In this document: positions 1-12,400 of the stretch, in pieces
How positions within the stretch are numbered: position 1 is the stretch's first letter
Layout of the letters: each line of letters begins with the position of its first letter
Assembly (NCBI RefSeq): GCF_949628215.1
Contig: NC_134277.1
Location: forward strand, 110,005,463-110,069,462
Direction of reading: 5' to 3'
From: Phalacrocorax aristotelis
Taxonomy: Eukaryota; Chordata; Aves; Suliformes; Phalacrocoracidae
DNA: 64,000 nucleotides
Position numbers and translations under genes: made by a program
Notes under the pieces: generated by a model
Database searches by the model: none
What the model was told of the DNA's origin: nothing
Seen by the model: only the letters and a program-made list of their open reading frames with translations

Positions 1-1671
1 CACCTGGCATCATTTTGATTTGTCTTACAAGTATACCAATATAATTCAAAGAGCCAAAACAACTGCTGGGACAAGTGCTTTAGGGATGTTCTCCAGCACA
101 GAGCCTAGTCACAGAGTTTAGTCACGGAGTTACTAGCCTGTAGCTTCCTCTTCATACTGCAGAGAAAATCATTGTTACTACAAGTGAATCCAGCAAAATG
201 GCCTGCAAATAGATGCAAATATATTTAGCATCACCTACAAACCAGGATTCCCTTGGATAACAAGGGCAGGTCATTTGCTCACACTTGTTCTTCAAAATGT
301 GTTTCGCCCATATATATACACGTACACATTTATGCGCACATGCACACACGCACACACACAGAGTTCAGCACAGAGTATCTGTAGCAGCACGTTCTGCACC
401 CTCTTCCTCTCCTACATCCAATGCAGGTGGGAACATAGCAAAGAATGCATAACCATTCCTCCCAGTTCTTCAAGAATTCAAGAAAAGCCCATGAAAAGAA
501 GCACAGAGCCCCAGCCAGCAGCCCTGTCATAGGAACAGCGAACAAAGACAATTCTAATTCTGAATTTAGACCAAATAATTATCCAAAACAGGGTTTTCTT
601 ATTGCAATTCAAAGGAACTCTTTTATGAAGACCACTACTTAGGAGGAAATTCTCTGTGACAATACTGGCAGCCGTTTCAACTCCTTAGGCATGGACAGAA
701 ACAAGGCATCTTTTTAAAGAGGCTTGTCATAAATACAAATTACAGAACGAACAGAGGCTGGTCCAGCATCAGTCATGAAGGTTTAATTCTGCAAGATTGA
801 AATTTAGAGGTAAAATAATCTGGAATAAACTGATATCACAATCAATCTTTGACAAAAATTTTGGATGTGTTTTAAGAGCTATTTTATGCTTATCTAAACC
901 ACTGTTATGAAGGATCTTACCACAGGAGGGACCATCATCTTACCTTGTGGAAACAGCTACTAAAAACATCCCAATGGATAGTAGAAGGTACAAAATCACA
1001 TAGCTTTTATTAAGATAGTGGTTCTTCCTCCTTAGTGATCAAGCTTCCTTATTAACAGACAGTCATCTAAAGACAATTTCTACTAAGAAACCAAGGTCCT
1101 TGAGGAAAAGGTAAAGGTTAATCAATCCTTCCAGAAACTGTTTCAGAAAAGACTATCATAACATTCAGCATGTAAGACTAAACTGCAGAGCTCGTTAAAA
1201 TGTCAGGTTTAAGCGTATGGTCAAAAATAGCTGCTAGGGTAGTAAATGTATAGAGGAGATTACTTCCGTAAACAACAAATCACAAGCCTTCCCGTCAATA
1301 AATAAGACTTCAGCTACATTAACACAAAACATGAAACAACAGAAGAGAATCTGTAGAAGAGCTGGACCTGAAGTCTATACTACCTGCATCTCACGAGGAT
1401 TATTCTAGACTAGCAAGAGGCAAGGACAACTTTAGAACAGAGGGAAACTAAGAAATGCAAAGGCTTTGAAGATAGTGACATCGAGACACTGGTCCCTTTT
1501 CCAGCTCTGGAAGGGACTTCTGATTGTGCTTCTAGAACTGAACCAACATATGCTTTTGGATACTAAGGTCTTTCTCAAATGAAGCACCCAAGCCTGTTGA
1601 GGTAAGGCAGCAGACAGAAGATTCCCTCCATTCCAGTTCTGTATTCACAAGTACATCAACTAAAGAAGGGT

Positions 1672-1784
1672 AGACATGGTGCTTGAGGATATGGTTTATT
1701 GGTGGACTTGGCAGTGATAGGTTAGCGGTTGGAATCGATGACCTTAAGGGTCTTTTCCAACCTTAACGATTCCATGATTCTAAC
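1672..1784 (+). mobile_element. CR1 LINE 3'-end fragment
   Basis: It has the typical CR1 tail: GGTGGACTTGGCAGTGATAG, then CTTTTCCAACCTTAACGATT and a short terminal CCATGATTC. It is severely 5'-truncated, as usual for CR1. The gene lies on the other strand and ends about 1.2 kb away. Confidence 0.85.
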
Positions 1785-2394
1785 TAGGGAAACATGCAAG
1801 CAACATCTGGCAGAGACAGGGCAAGAGGAATATGGTTACAATATCTAGCAGGCAGGAGCTTACACGTTGATGGAAGAATAAGGCGGTGGCAAGTCTTCTG
1901 ATGTCTAGTTTAATTTCTTTTAGTAAATCTTCCCTTCCTTGTTTCCAGACTGCTGAGAAACAAGGTTTTATGAAGAAGTGGAAGCTTTAGTATACTTTAA
2001 CATAATACTGGTGGTGTATATCAAAGGCAATGCACTGGGTAATTCAGGGTTTCCCTCCCATTTTTTTCAAATTTCAGTTGTTTGAAAATGCAGTTAAACA
2101 ACCTCATATTGAAAGGAATTTCACTCACACTTCTACCAACCTGAAGAAAGGAATAGTGTACATAAGCTATGACAGAACGATGCTGCCAAAAATCTACATT
2201 TCTAGCTTAAGGCACCTTCAGATATCTGTAGCTGCATGCTACAGAAATAAAATAGCAGACAGAGCCAAAGGGTACAAAGGACATGGTGATAATGGGTAAT
2301 CTGATTGCGGAACTGTTGTTCATTGACTCTTACAATATGAGAACTGAAGAAAGCTCAACAAAATTACAAAGAAGCCAGTTTAGCACACAAAACC

Positions 2395-2710
2395 TAACTT
2401 TTCTTAGAAGAGCACAGAGTGAACTTTTAGAGCTTGCTGCCACATGAAGTTGTGGAAACAAAGTATCAAAAGGGTTCAAAAAGGTAAATGGATAAATTCT
2501 CAAAAAGGTCCTTAAAAGGAAAAAAAAATATGATAAGTGGGAATCTACCTCCCATCCCTAATCCAATGACTGCAGGTGCTGACGAAATGCAAGCTAAGTG
2601 ATCCAAAGGCAGCAGACAGGCTTATGGCATCTCTCAAAGCAACATCTTTTCACCACTGTTAGAGGCAGAATGCTCGGTTAGATGAATCGTTCTGGAGGAC
2701 TGAAGGGAGT
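2395..2710 (+). mobile_element. Old CR1-like LINE 3' fragment
   Basis: It contains GCTGCCACATGAAGTTGTGG, a tract matching GTATCAAAAGGGTTCAAAAA, and a tail reading CTGTTAGAGGCAGAATGCTC GGTTAGATG (split here). This matches the diverged 3' region of older amniote CR1. Boundaries are approximate, and it is much more decayed than the 1672 copy. Confidence 0.6.
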
Positions 2711-2984
2711 ATTGCTCATGTTTAAATTTTTTTTTCACATTGTTAGAGTTAAACAACAATGCTTTTGCCTGCCACTGAACTGTGTAAAAAGTTTAGGGCT
2801 GATTGTCAGATCATCAGTCTGATCCCAGCTTTACTAGATGGAAACATGATATTAACTGGTCAGCTTCTGTACTGCAATCCCTCCCCGCAAAGCCCCCCAG
2901 AAGACTAGCACTGCCTAAGAGCAGACAGCTTGATCTCTTACCTACAGCCAGGAATCCTCTAACCAAAGACAGACATCAGGTAGA

Positions 2985-3330
2985 ATAAACTGTTAATACA
3001 TATATTTTATTTCTGTATTTACAATGCTTAAAATAAAATATATCAGTATCTAGCAATTCCTAATAAATGCAAAAATAGAAAACTTCCCTTTTCAAAAGTG
3101 CAGAAACATAAATTAGAACATGATCACTTTAAAATATACAGTGTTATTTCTCAGTGTTTTTACTATGAAACAGATTTTTAAAACAAGCACCATAATTCAT
3201 CTTAGAGAAGACTTTCCATCAAAGCAGCATCACAGGGCAAAACAAGTAGGATGTTAGCATGGAAGTATAGTAGCAAATCTTTGAATATTTTAAATGGCAT
3301 AAACTGTTATAAATTATTATAAACAGTTTT
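2985..3330 (-). other. CEP192: CEP192 3' UTR
   Basis: This is AT-rich sequence after the stop codon, read on the minus strand. The end is inferred from the AATAAA at 3006-3011, with cleavage expected some 15-25 bases further on. No transcript data support the exact end. Confidence 0.6.
3006..3011 (-). terminator. Canonical polyadenylation signal AATAAA
   Basis: TTTATT on the plus strand is AATAAA on the CEP192 strand, about 320 bases past the stop codon. Other AT-rich hexamers occur upstream in the UTR, so alternative sites are possible. Confidence 0.55.
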
Positions 3331-3481
3331 TTATAACTGTTCTATTTTTTTTCCAATAGCTTTACCACACAGCCGAATATTAACTGAGCCATATTTGCTC
3401 GTCAGCACAACGAAGAGACCTTCAAATTTTCCTTCTGCCTTTGGCTTGAACTGGACTGGCACATTGATGTAATGATGGGAT
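3331..3481 (-). CDS. CEP192: CEP192 terminal coding exon with stop codon
   Basis: The coding part is 151 bp (phase 2 in). It encodes [20 protein letters not shown], then [20 protein letters not shown] and AIGKKIEQL, with TAA at 3331-3333. The last three residues depend on an 8-A run (3345-3352 on the plus strand as T). With seven A the protein would stop right after GKK. The known family C-terminus ends close to GKx, so this tail is slightly extended. Acceptor is TTTTAACAG. Confidence 0.95.
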
Positions 3482-6400
3482 CTGTTAAAAGGCAATTATG
3501 TTAATAAACAAGTAAATCCTACCAGATAGAGCAACTCTTGTCTAGTTTAGATTTTCTCAAAATACTGTACTGGATGTGCACTGGATCATGAAGTTTATTT
3601 TTATAGATTTGATTATATTCTTCTGAGGTATTTTAATTGTAAAGGTCATTCTTTGCTATTGATTATACAGTACTTTATTGCTGCTAGTTTACCTAAGTAA
3701 GTTTGGTCTGCCTCTTAGCAATAATACTGACAGTGCATAAACTATATTTAGAGCAAAGGTACCACCTTTCTTCCCTTCAGAAGTCATGTGACAAGTAAAA
3801 TAAAATTCCCAATTCTTTTGGAAACTCCACCAATTTGAATCCAGTAAAATAATTTCAATTGTTTTTAATTGCCTCCATATTAAGAAATATTTTGCTGAAT
3901 CATGCAAGTGAATATAACCATCCTCAAAGAGTGTTTTAAAGATTTTACTTTACACCTTTTTAGGTTATATAATTCCTCTTCTGTTCAGATTACATAAAAA
4001 CATACCAAATGTAATGGGTGGCTAGCTTAATTATCAAAAGCCTAGAGTGAACATTTTAAAAAAAATAAGCTATACAAGCAACAAGCTGGAACTGCTGAGC
4101 CTATTAGATTCCATGGCATCCAACAAGTATTCAGAACTAACAGACAGGTAAGAGTAACAGACATATTGGAATAACGAAAAATGAACAGCATCACTTGGTA
4201 AGACAAAGACAGGAAAAATGGCTTTGTTTTCTTTTATTGTAGTTTCAGTTTTCTGCCATCAACAGTATTTAGTATCATAGAATCACAGAATGTCCTGAGT
4301 TGGAAGGGACCCACAAGGATCATCAAGTCCAACTCCTGTCCCTGTGTAGGACAACCCCAAAATTCACACTGTGTCTCTGAGGACGTTGTCCAAGTGCTTC
4401 TTGAATAGCATCAGGCCTGGTGCTGTGACTGCCTCCCTGGGGAGCCTGTTCCAGTGCTCCCCCACCCTGTGCGTGAAGAACCTTTTCCTAATACCCAACC
4501 TAAACCTCCCCTGGCACATCTTCCTGCCATTCCCTCAGGTCCTGACACTGGTCACCAGAGAGAAGAGACCAGCGCCTGCCCCTCCTCCTCCCCTTGCGAG
4601 GAAGCTGCAGACTGCGATGAGGTCTCCCCTCAGTCTCCTCTTCTCTAGGCTGAACAAACCAAGTGACTTTAGCCACTCCTTATGTTTTCTCCTCTAAACC
4701 CTTCACCAACTTCATGGCCCTCCTCTGGACACTCTCTAGTAGCTTTAGATCCTTAACGTACTGTGGTGCCCAACACTGCACACAGTACTTGAGGTGAGGC
4801 CACACCAGTGCAGAGTAGAGCAGGACAAGTTGTATTATCCAATGTCGTCCAGCATGTGCTTATTTTCGCTACTTTTTCTTATTTTGATCATACCTTTCCT
4901 ATTCCTTTCCTCTACTGTAATCCAACCTATTATAAGACTTTGCTCTTACCCTTCTCCTACATTTGGAAATCATAATATTGGCCCTCCAGATAAGCCTGAT
5001 CCCAGCGTCATTTCTTTAGTGCTAAAACATAAAACAGTTATGCTAGATAATGTTGGTTTTTTTAAAAAAAAAAACAAACACAGATCCTGGTCAATCAAGT
5101 AACTTAAGAGTACACACTTTCAAAATAAAGACTGGTAGGCTACTGTATTTTTTTAATTGGGTTAATACAAAGCACTGATTATGTAGCACTGAACTACAAT
5201 CAACAATACAGCAAAGGAGTACAGCCAGATCAGGGTTTCATGTCTCATACTTGATTGCCAAGTGTTGTATAACAAACCTGGCATGCCCTGTCTCTTTATC
5301 CATCTATAATATATTGGACAAAAATATTTACCCAGTTTTATTTTTTAAAAAACGCATTTTATAATGAAGAACATCAGTATGACTATTTAATCTATAACGG
5401 ATGCATTGTATCAGAAAACACAAAGTTTAGTAAGAATAGAGACTGAGGCCACATACAACCAGGCCACCTGAGAAATTATGAAAATAAAAGTAAATTCAGT
5501 AGAAAGTCAGGAGGGATGCACAAGTCTATATCATCCTCTCCAAAATAATGTATGTATGCTTCCTTACATACCCTAACACTTACTCAAAAAGAACAATACA
5601 ACCAAACTTTTACTATCAAAAACTTAACAGAAAGTTATATATTGTTCTTTTAAAGAGATGACCACATATGGCTGTCAAATGTTAATTTCCAGAATACATA
5701 CTATATGACCTCAGTGATACTGAGGCAGAGCCCAGATGCTTAGCATCTGACAGCTATATTGAACTCCATTTGACCGCTAAATTCAGGTGTCTATTTGGTC
5801 GGTGCTATACACATTACCTTTCTTCCCTAAAAGCAGAATTAATCAGACATTACTTAGAGTTTGTTTCATAGCAGTCAGTTAATTTATCACAATTGGGATA
5901 AGTCTCAACATGTTGGATTAGGAAGCATAAGAATTCAAAAGGGAAAGACACTATTTTCATTTTCTTCAACTAACAAAATGGGAAAGCTTAGGCTCCAGCT
6001 ACTACAAAGCACAAATGTACTTAAAAATGAAACAACCTGGAGGATTCTTCTGAAGTACAGCAGCCAGAAACTAGTCAAGAAGAATAACGTCAGGACACCA
6101 GAATTCCCCTGCAATTAACTGCTGGGTTTTTGTTTGGGTTTTTTGGTGTGGGGGGGTTTTTTGGTGGGTTTTTTTTGTTTGGTTTTGTTTTTTAAACGAA
6201 AAAATTTTACTTTACTTCCAACTTTTCACTGTGTCTGCAACTCAATTAGTCTATGAGTACTATATGGCCTTTACAGGTTGTTGCATTAATTTCAAGTGGT
6301 ATTTCTGGAAAGTCAGGTATGTCTGAAGCCTACTTCATAGACAAACTAATACTGCAATCTTCTAAACACAATAGCAGCAATAGGTAAGTTCAAAAGGAAC

Positions 6401-9400
6401 AGTATAGGTTAAGTTGCATCTAAGCCATAGTAACCTGACCTATTGTCAATTAATAGTGACTCCTGACACCCAGAATGGTGGTTACCAGAAACATAAATAG
6501 TCAAGCAAAAAACAGTTTAACCTTTTAGTAATATCTGAAATATATACTACCCTGTATTCAACTTATTTCAGATGACTTCTGAAGGCAATACAATAGAAAC
6601 ACCTTAGTTTTACAACTTTTTTTAGGTAGGTGTAACCTGGTAGTCCTTTCAAAAACATAACTTAGCCAAAGGTTTTAAAAAAAGTCAAGTGTTTTTTAAT
6701 ATTTCATCCATATGTTTATATCACTTAAGACTCATCTTGTTAAAGGTACTCTCTCCGCAGTTAAAAAAAATTCTACTTTGTCAACAAATAGAACTCTTCT
6801 TTTGAATGTGAATTACAGACCATATTTGTTCCCACCCATTATTTGCAGGACTTATAATATTAGCTAAATGACATCTCTGTGGGTAAAAAACTAAATATAT
6901 GCTTTAAGATATTCGGTGATTATTAAAATCCCCTTTTTTTATTTTTGTTGCTACAGTTTTGGTTGCAAGACACCATATTTGGATAAAGCCCATTATTACT
7001 TTCAATGGAGCAAAGTGTGGTAAAGGAACCAGCAGTGCTACATATTGGTACTTGTGATCACATAACCAATTGAACAATAACTGGCAACCCACAGTACCAG
7101 CTTCTGAAGGTCACACTCTTAGTACTAAGTACAAAAACAAACTTGCAATTCCATCATCCAGATTTAAAACTGGATTACACAGGATTTAGCCCTCAAAGTA
7201 AAGAGAATGCAACAGATCACAATTACTTCATGACACTTTTTTGGTCCAAAAATATAGGTAGGTGGTACTTCCTATTTTCACACTGTTATTTACTGTTTCT
7301 GCAAACAGTTTTCTTATCCAATTACTTTTAAACATTACTTTAAGATGTCCAGTTAACCTAGTTTAGATGGAAACAGTTAACAAGGCTTTCTTGAAACTCT
7401 CCTTAATGCTGTTCTCAAATAAAAGCCATTTAAAGAAGTTCTTTTAACACTTTTTTAAAAGCATCTAACCAAGTCAAATAATTCTTCTATGCTTTATGCC
7501 CTTAAATGGAAGACCTTCTTCAGACATCTGTGTAAACTTCAGGTAAATAATTATTAAAAAGCTAGAAAAGGCCCATATTTACAACTGGAGAAAAACCAGC
7601 CAAAGTTACTAGAAAAAAAGGTTGCAGAATGTTATTAGAAATTGCAGTATATTCAGTCGATAAACTTTAGAAATGGTAGACTGAACTTTAAACTTGTTAA
7701 CTCTACTTTGGATAAAAGCAATAGCAGTTTCTCATCTCTCACAGAAAATATACCAAACAGCTTTTACAGAATTCCCCAAGAAGATTTTTGAAATATCTAA
7801 GTGTCTTCCAGTGAAGTTGCTCAGCTTTTTTCCAGGGACAATCAAGTCATGCTGTCCTTTGTCTTCAACTGTAGAGCCTCAGACATATCTAGCTAGTCAT
7901 CTTATTTGGATAGATTTTATCTTGGTCACTGCCTCCATAGAAAACCCTTCTGTGCTGTCTGATGTGACATACTTAATAAAAAGATGCCAGTTAAGTAGAA
8001 ACAATGGAACACATGCCTAAGTGGAGCTATAACACTTTCCACTGAAAAGCAGCCTTAAGAATACCTTGAATACCTGTGGCTAACAGGTATAATAAATCAT
8101 AATAAAATCTAAGTATCATTGCCAGACAAAAATAGATTAGGAGCCAGAGTATCTAGCTCCATTTATGATTTTGCTCACAATTTCTGTTCTGTTTATCCTT
8201 AGTTCCCCTGTCTTTAAAACAGGGACCTGTTTAAACACTGAGAATGTATGTTGTATGACTTCTAATGAAATGGTTGCATTTCAGTCTTCCTGACAATCCC
8301 ACTGTTACAGATGAGCGCGTGAGGTGCTATACTTCTTGAAGAAATGACTAATAGGACTGTCAAATACTTGTTGTAATGAACTCTAAAGATGACTGGGTTT
8401 ATTTTGTGGGATTGTTATCACCAACTTGAAAATTCCTTTTATGCAGGTAATATGCTGAAATACTTGGTATGACCAGGCAATTCCACTGGCTGCTCAAGCC
8501 TTGTATTTGCAGAGAACCTTTGATGCAACTCTGCAGGTTTGTCAAATTAGAGGCATGATGAAGGCAATTTGCTTGGTCTGTTGTGCAGAAAGTATAAATG
8601 GAAGGAATGACTTATTGTGCACAGCATGCCAAATGGTTAAATGAAGCATTAGGCTTAGCATTAAAAGCAGCAGCACTGTTAGGAACAATTTGCAGGGAAG
8701 AAATTGGCAGATGCAGAAATAACTGTGTGGGCTCATTCTGCTTCTAACCAACATCACAGAGTACAGCTTAGCAAAAAAAAAGGCTTTAACTAGACAACGA
8801 AAATGTTTGATATTTATAACTACATTTTATCAATGTACCTATAGAGAAGATATTTATCTTACTGAATTACTTGTTTAATTTGTTAGGAGAGAACGTTAGC
8901 ATATGCATTACTCACCTTAGAGAGTATTTCGAGTGCTTGATGTAGAAAGGCTCGCCGGGACTTAAAAATTTCAGCTGCAATTTAATACAAAATGCTTAAA
9001 AGTGCACTATATCTATGCCTATCATATTCAATTTATGACATGCTTAAGATAAATCAGGTCACTTACAAATACAGACCCAGGGTTTAAAAATAAAGCATGC
9101 CCCTGTTTGTGCATAGCATGAAAAATTCACACCTCAATATTTTAATAAGGTTAAAAAATAAAATAAATCAGGATAATAACAAATCGATGCAAACTATAAT
9201 CTATTATTTTTTCAGTTGCAAATATATTTCAAATACACTCAATGATTCAGTCAGACAAAAGAAGAGAGAAAAATTACAGGAGAGCAAAATTCTTCAAACA
9301 TAATATTGATTTTTTGAAACTAACAGAGACTTGTACTATTGCAATCTTCTGTCAAGAGTAAAAAAAGCCAGTGCAGTTGAACTGTTGGAAGGACTTATGA

Positions 9401-12400
9401 AAATGTATTTAAAATAACATTTGTCAAACTTACCAAGTGTGTTGTAAAGGAATTATTCCGCAAGTTGACCTTCAACGTGCATGATTCCCCAACTCTAGTT
9501 GGAGGAAAAGTGTACAGGTCTTCCGGTGCATATAACCCTCGAGTTATCTCATTTTGTCTGATTTGAAAAAGGGATTTAAGAAATTAAGATTTCCTACTTA
9601 TATGGTCTGCATATATTGATTGCATACTTCAAGATACAGGTGTGTATTCTGAGAATAAATCAGGAAAAATTGAAAGATCCTGAAGGCATCAACTCTCTCA
9701 CAAATTTTACAGGCAATACATTTTAGACAGAAAGAATAATGAAAGCATCGCTGTGGCATAAATATATGTACATTTACTTATATGCGCTTTCACAATCTGA
9801 AATTTTCCCCCATATGCTTTAGTAGAGAACTAGACTCTCCTCGGAGATGCCATGATTAACAAAAACATTTTACTCCCCTGCCACATTCACATCATCCCAT
9901 AGCAAAAGAACTGGAAACCGACTTAAGACTGAAGAACAGCGAGGTCAAGACACACAATACAGTGGTCTTCTCAGAAGTGACTTTACATTTCTACGGGGCC
10001 TCCGAAAGGGGAGTATACAAAAAGCATACACAACGTCCTACTGCTGATACCAGGTCATTCACAACAGCAAATCATGGTTAGGCAACTTAAAACCTAACTG
10101 AAAAGAAAAAGCATGGGAGATTGAACAATACAAAGCAATTAAGAGTTTTGGCAAATCTGGTTTTTGCAGCTCTTTACTCTTTAACATAGAATCGTAGAAT
10201 AATTCAGGTCAGAAAAGACTCAGGAGGTCTCTAGTTCAACCTCTTGCTCCAGTCAGGGCCTGCTGTGAGGTCAGATCAGGCTGCTCAGGACTTTGTCCAG
10301 TCAGATCCTAAAAACCTTCGAGGACAGAGACTGCACAGCCTCTCTAGACAGCCTGTTCCACCACATAGCTGTCCTAATGGTTAAAAAGGTTTTGGTTATG
10401 GGGTTGGGTCCCACCCTTCCCTTCGCTTCCCTCCACCTTTAACCAGTTGCAGACTCTCTCATTCCAAGTTTTGTCCATACATACCTTGCTTTAATTGTAT
10501 GTGCTTCAGAATAAACCATTTCTGGTATAACTGGAAGCTCAGTTTTTGGGAAGGCACTTGCAGAAGCTTCCACAGTTGAGGTTTCATTTTCTGTTATAAT
10601 ACCCTATTGTCAAAAATAGAGAAGTCTTTAAACTTTGCATTTAAAAATGTTTAAGTATTCACGTATGTAAGTCACTTCCCTTACCCAATCCAACACTTTT
10701 TATTTAAAGTATAATCTTCCCGGAACAGTAAAGTCTGGATCATTGAGACAGAAGCAATTATTTAGCAGGAATACTTTAACAGGCTTCTGTGTCTTATTAA
10801 TACTTTATTTGTTACAAGTAAGTTCCCCACAAACTAGCAATGCAGTTGGAATCTCAAGAAATCTGCTAGCAACGAAGATTTTACTAAAAGCCAAAATAAA
10901 AACCAATTCATCTGCAGATACTCTGCCCATATGCCTCAAGAACAGCAGTCGGCTAAGCAACTGCTCAGAAAGAAGTCAGGCATAAGCCATCATTATAGTT
11001 TGAATTCTCACAACAGCAAAAAGCTTTGTAATAATTTTGTATTATGAATACTACACACTTCTCAAAGAAAGGTCTCTCTAGAGCAACAGAATCTAATAAT
11101 GCATGGTATGGTAATGTTTACATTCAGAAATTAGGCCAAAATATTTACCATTGTCAGGACCCCCATTCAGTGTACTCTAACACAAGGAGACCAGATCACC
11201 CTAAGGGAACACTTCACCAGATAGCCAATTTCAAATTCTACTTTGTTTAACATATCTAGCCAGATACTGTTTGGAGTCCCTTGGGTCACAACATCTTGAA
11301 GAAAGTTAAAGAACCAAAAGAACCTCCTACGCTTACAGTTGTACAACATGAACTCAGTTTTTGAAACGGTGCTGACATTTTAGACAAGCAGTTGATTCCC
11401 TTACTCAGGGAAGACTAAAAAAATAGATTCATCTTCAATAGAGCTGCTATGACAAACTTGTCTTTTAGACATTCATTTATTCTATTGAAAGACCTCCTAA
11501 TCAGTCTGTCAGAAATAGCAGCAGCAGCAAAGAAAAAACACATTCATTTTAAAGAATATTTTTCAGTTGCAAATAACTCATGAACCATAGTAGAACCCAA
11601 TACGTAAAGACAAGAACAGATTTGTACATGTGTCTTGTTTCAAGAGCTTTTAATTTTCCATGTAGTGAGAAATGATGGGTGTCATGCCTCAGTGTTATCA
11701 TTTAAATTCTAATTTAGCAATAAGGCAAGTCTACTGCATGGGGATAAGGCACATTATGGAAAACATCAGAAATTCCCCCCCAGTCTTCATATGGGCATCT
11801 TGAAGTACTGCATGCTTTACCATAGCCTATACTGACTTTTCCTCTTTCAAATGAAAGCATTAGGTTAATGGTGTCCAAATGGTTACAACTGAGTGCTGTT
11901 GTTCCAAAGCAACCTCAGAAGCATAGAAATTTGTTTAACTTTAAAACTGGAATTATTTTGCTTATAGGCTTTAAAAAGATTTTTCTTCCTCTTGCTTCTG
12001 GGCTACACAAAGAAGATGAAGCTTTGTACTGCTGACAATAATAACACAAAACATACTGCTAACTAAGAATCCTGATTTGAATAAGTATCAAGAAATTCAA
12101 CTCGGTTTGCTGCAAAATGATACATTAAGAAGTTACATGGTTACACAGCTGGAGTACATAAACCATGTAAATTAAAAAACTGTATGCACTTAACATTTGT
12201 AATATCTTCATATAACAGCAGGGATGCTTTACGCAGTCCTCAACTTTCTATGTGCTAAATGAGTAATCAGAACTTAGGTGCTGCCTCAGCCTTCTGGCAG
12301 GTTCTTGCTAGTTCCCCATTCACCCAGAAGGGACCAATAACTAGACTGAAATACCAATCCAAGACTTCTGTGCACGATGGTGATACTCTTAGCTCAGTGA

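Larger units (their letters stand above)
1..2984. other. Downstream intergenic region
   Basis: I see no exon with splice borders or family similarity here. It holds a CA-rich patch (about 335-361) and two CR1 tails (1672-1784 and 2395-2710). Otherwise it is AT-rich and unremarkable. Confidence 0.6.
3482..8915 (-). other. CEP192: CEP192 last intron (5.4 kb)
   Basis: This is the largest intron in the window. It contains a CR1 copy (4273-4830), a G/T-rich simple tract (6124-6195) and a possible ancient SINE (8140-8300). The rest is AT-rich unique sequence without coding character. Confidence 0.75.

Noticed and set aside
4371..4697. Plus-strand open frames of 108 and 64 codons
   Set aside because: These are antisense readings of the CR1 ORF2 C-terminal region.
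6980..7200. Possible old LINE/SINE fragment (ACTTTCAATGGAGC)
   Set aside because: The similarity is a single short word and could be chance.
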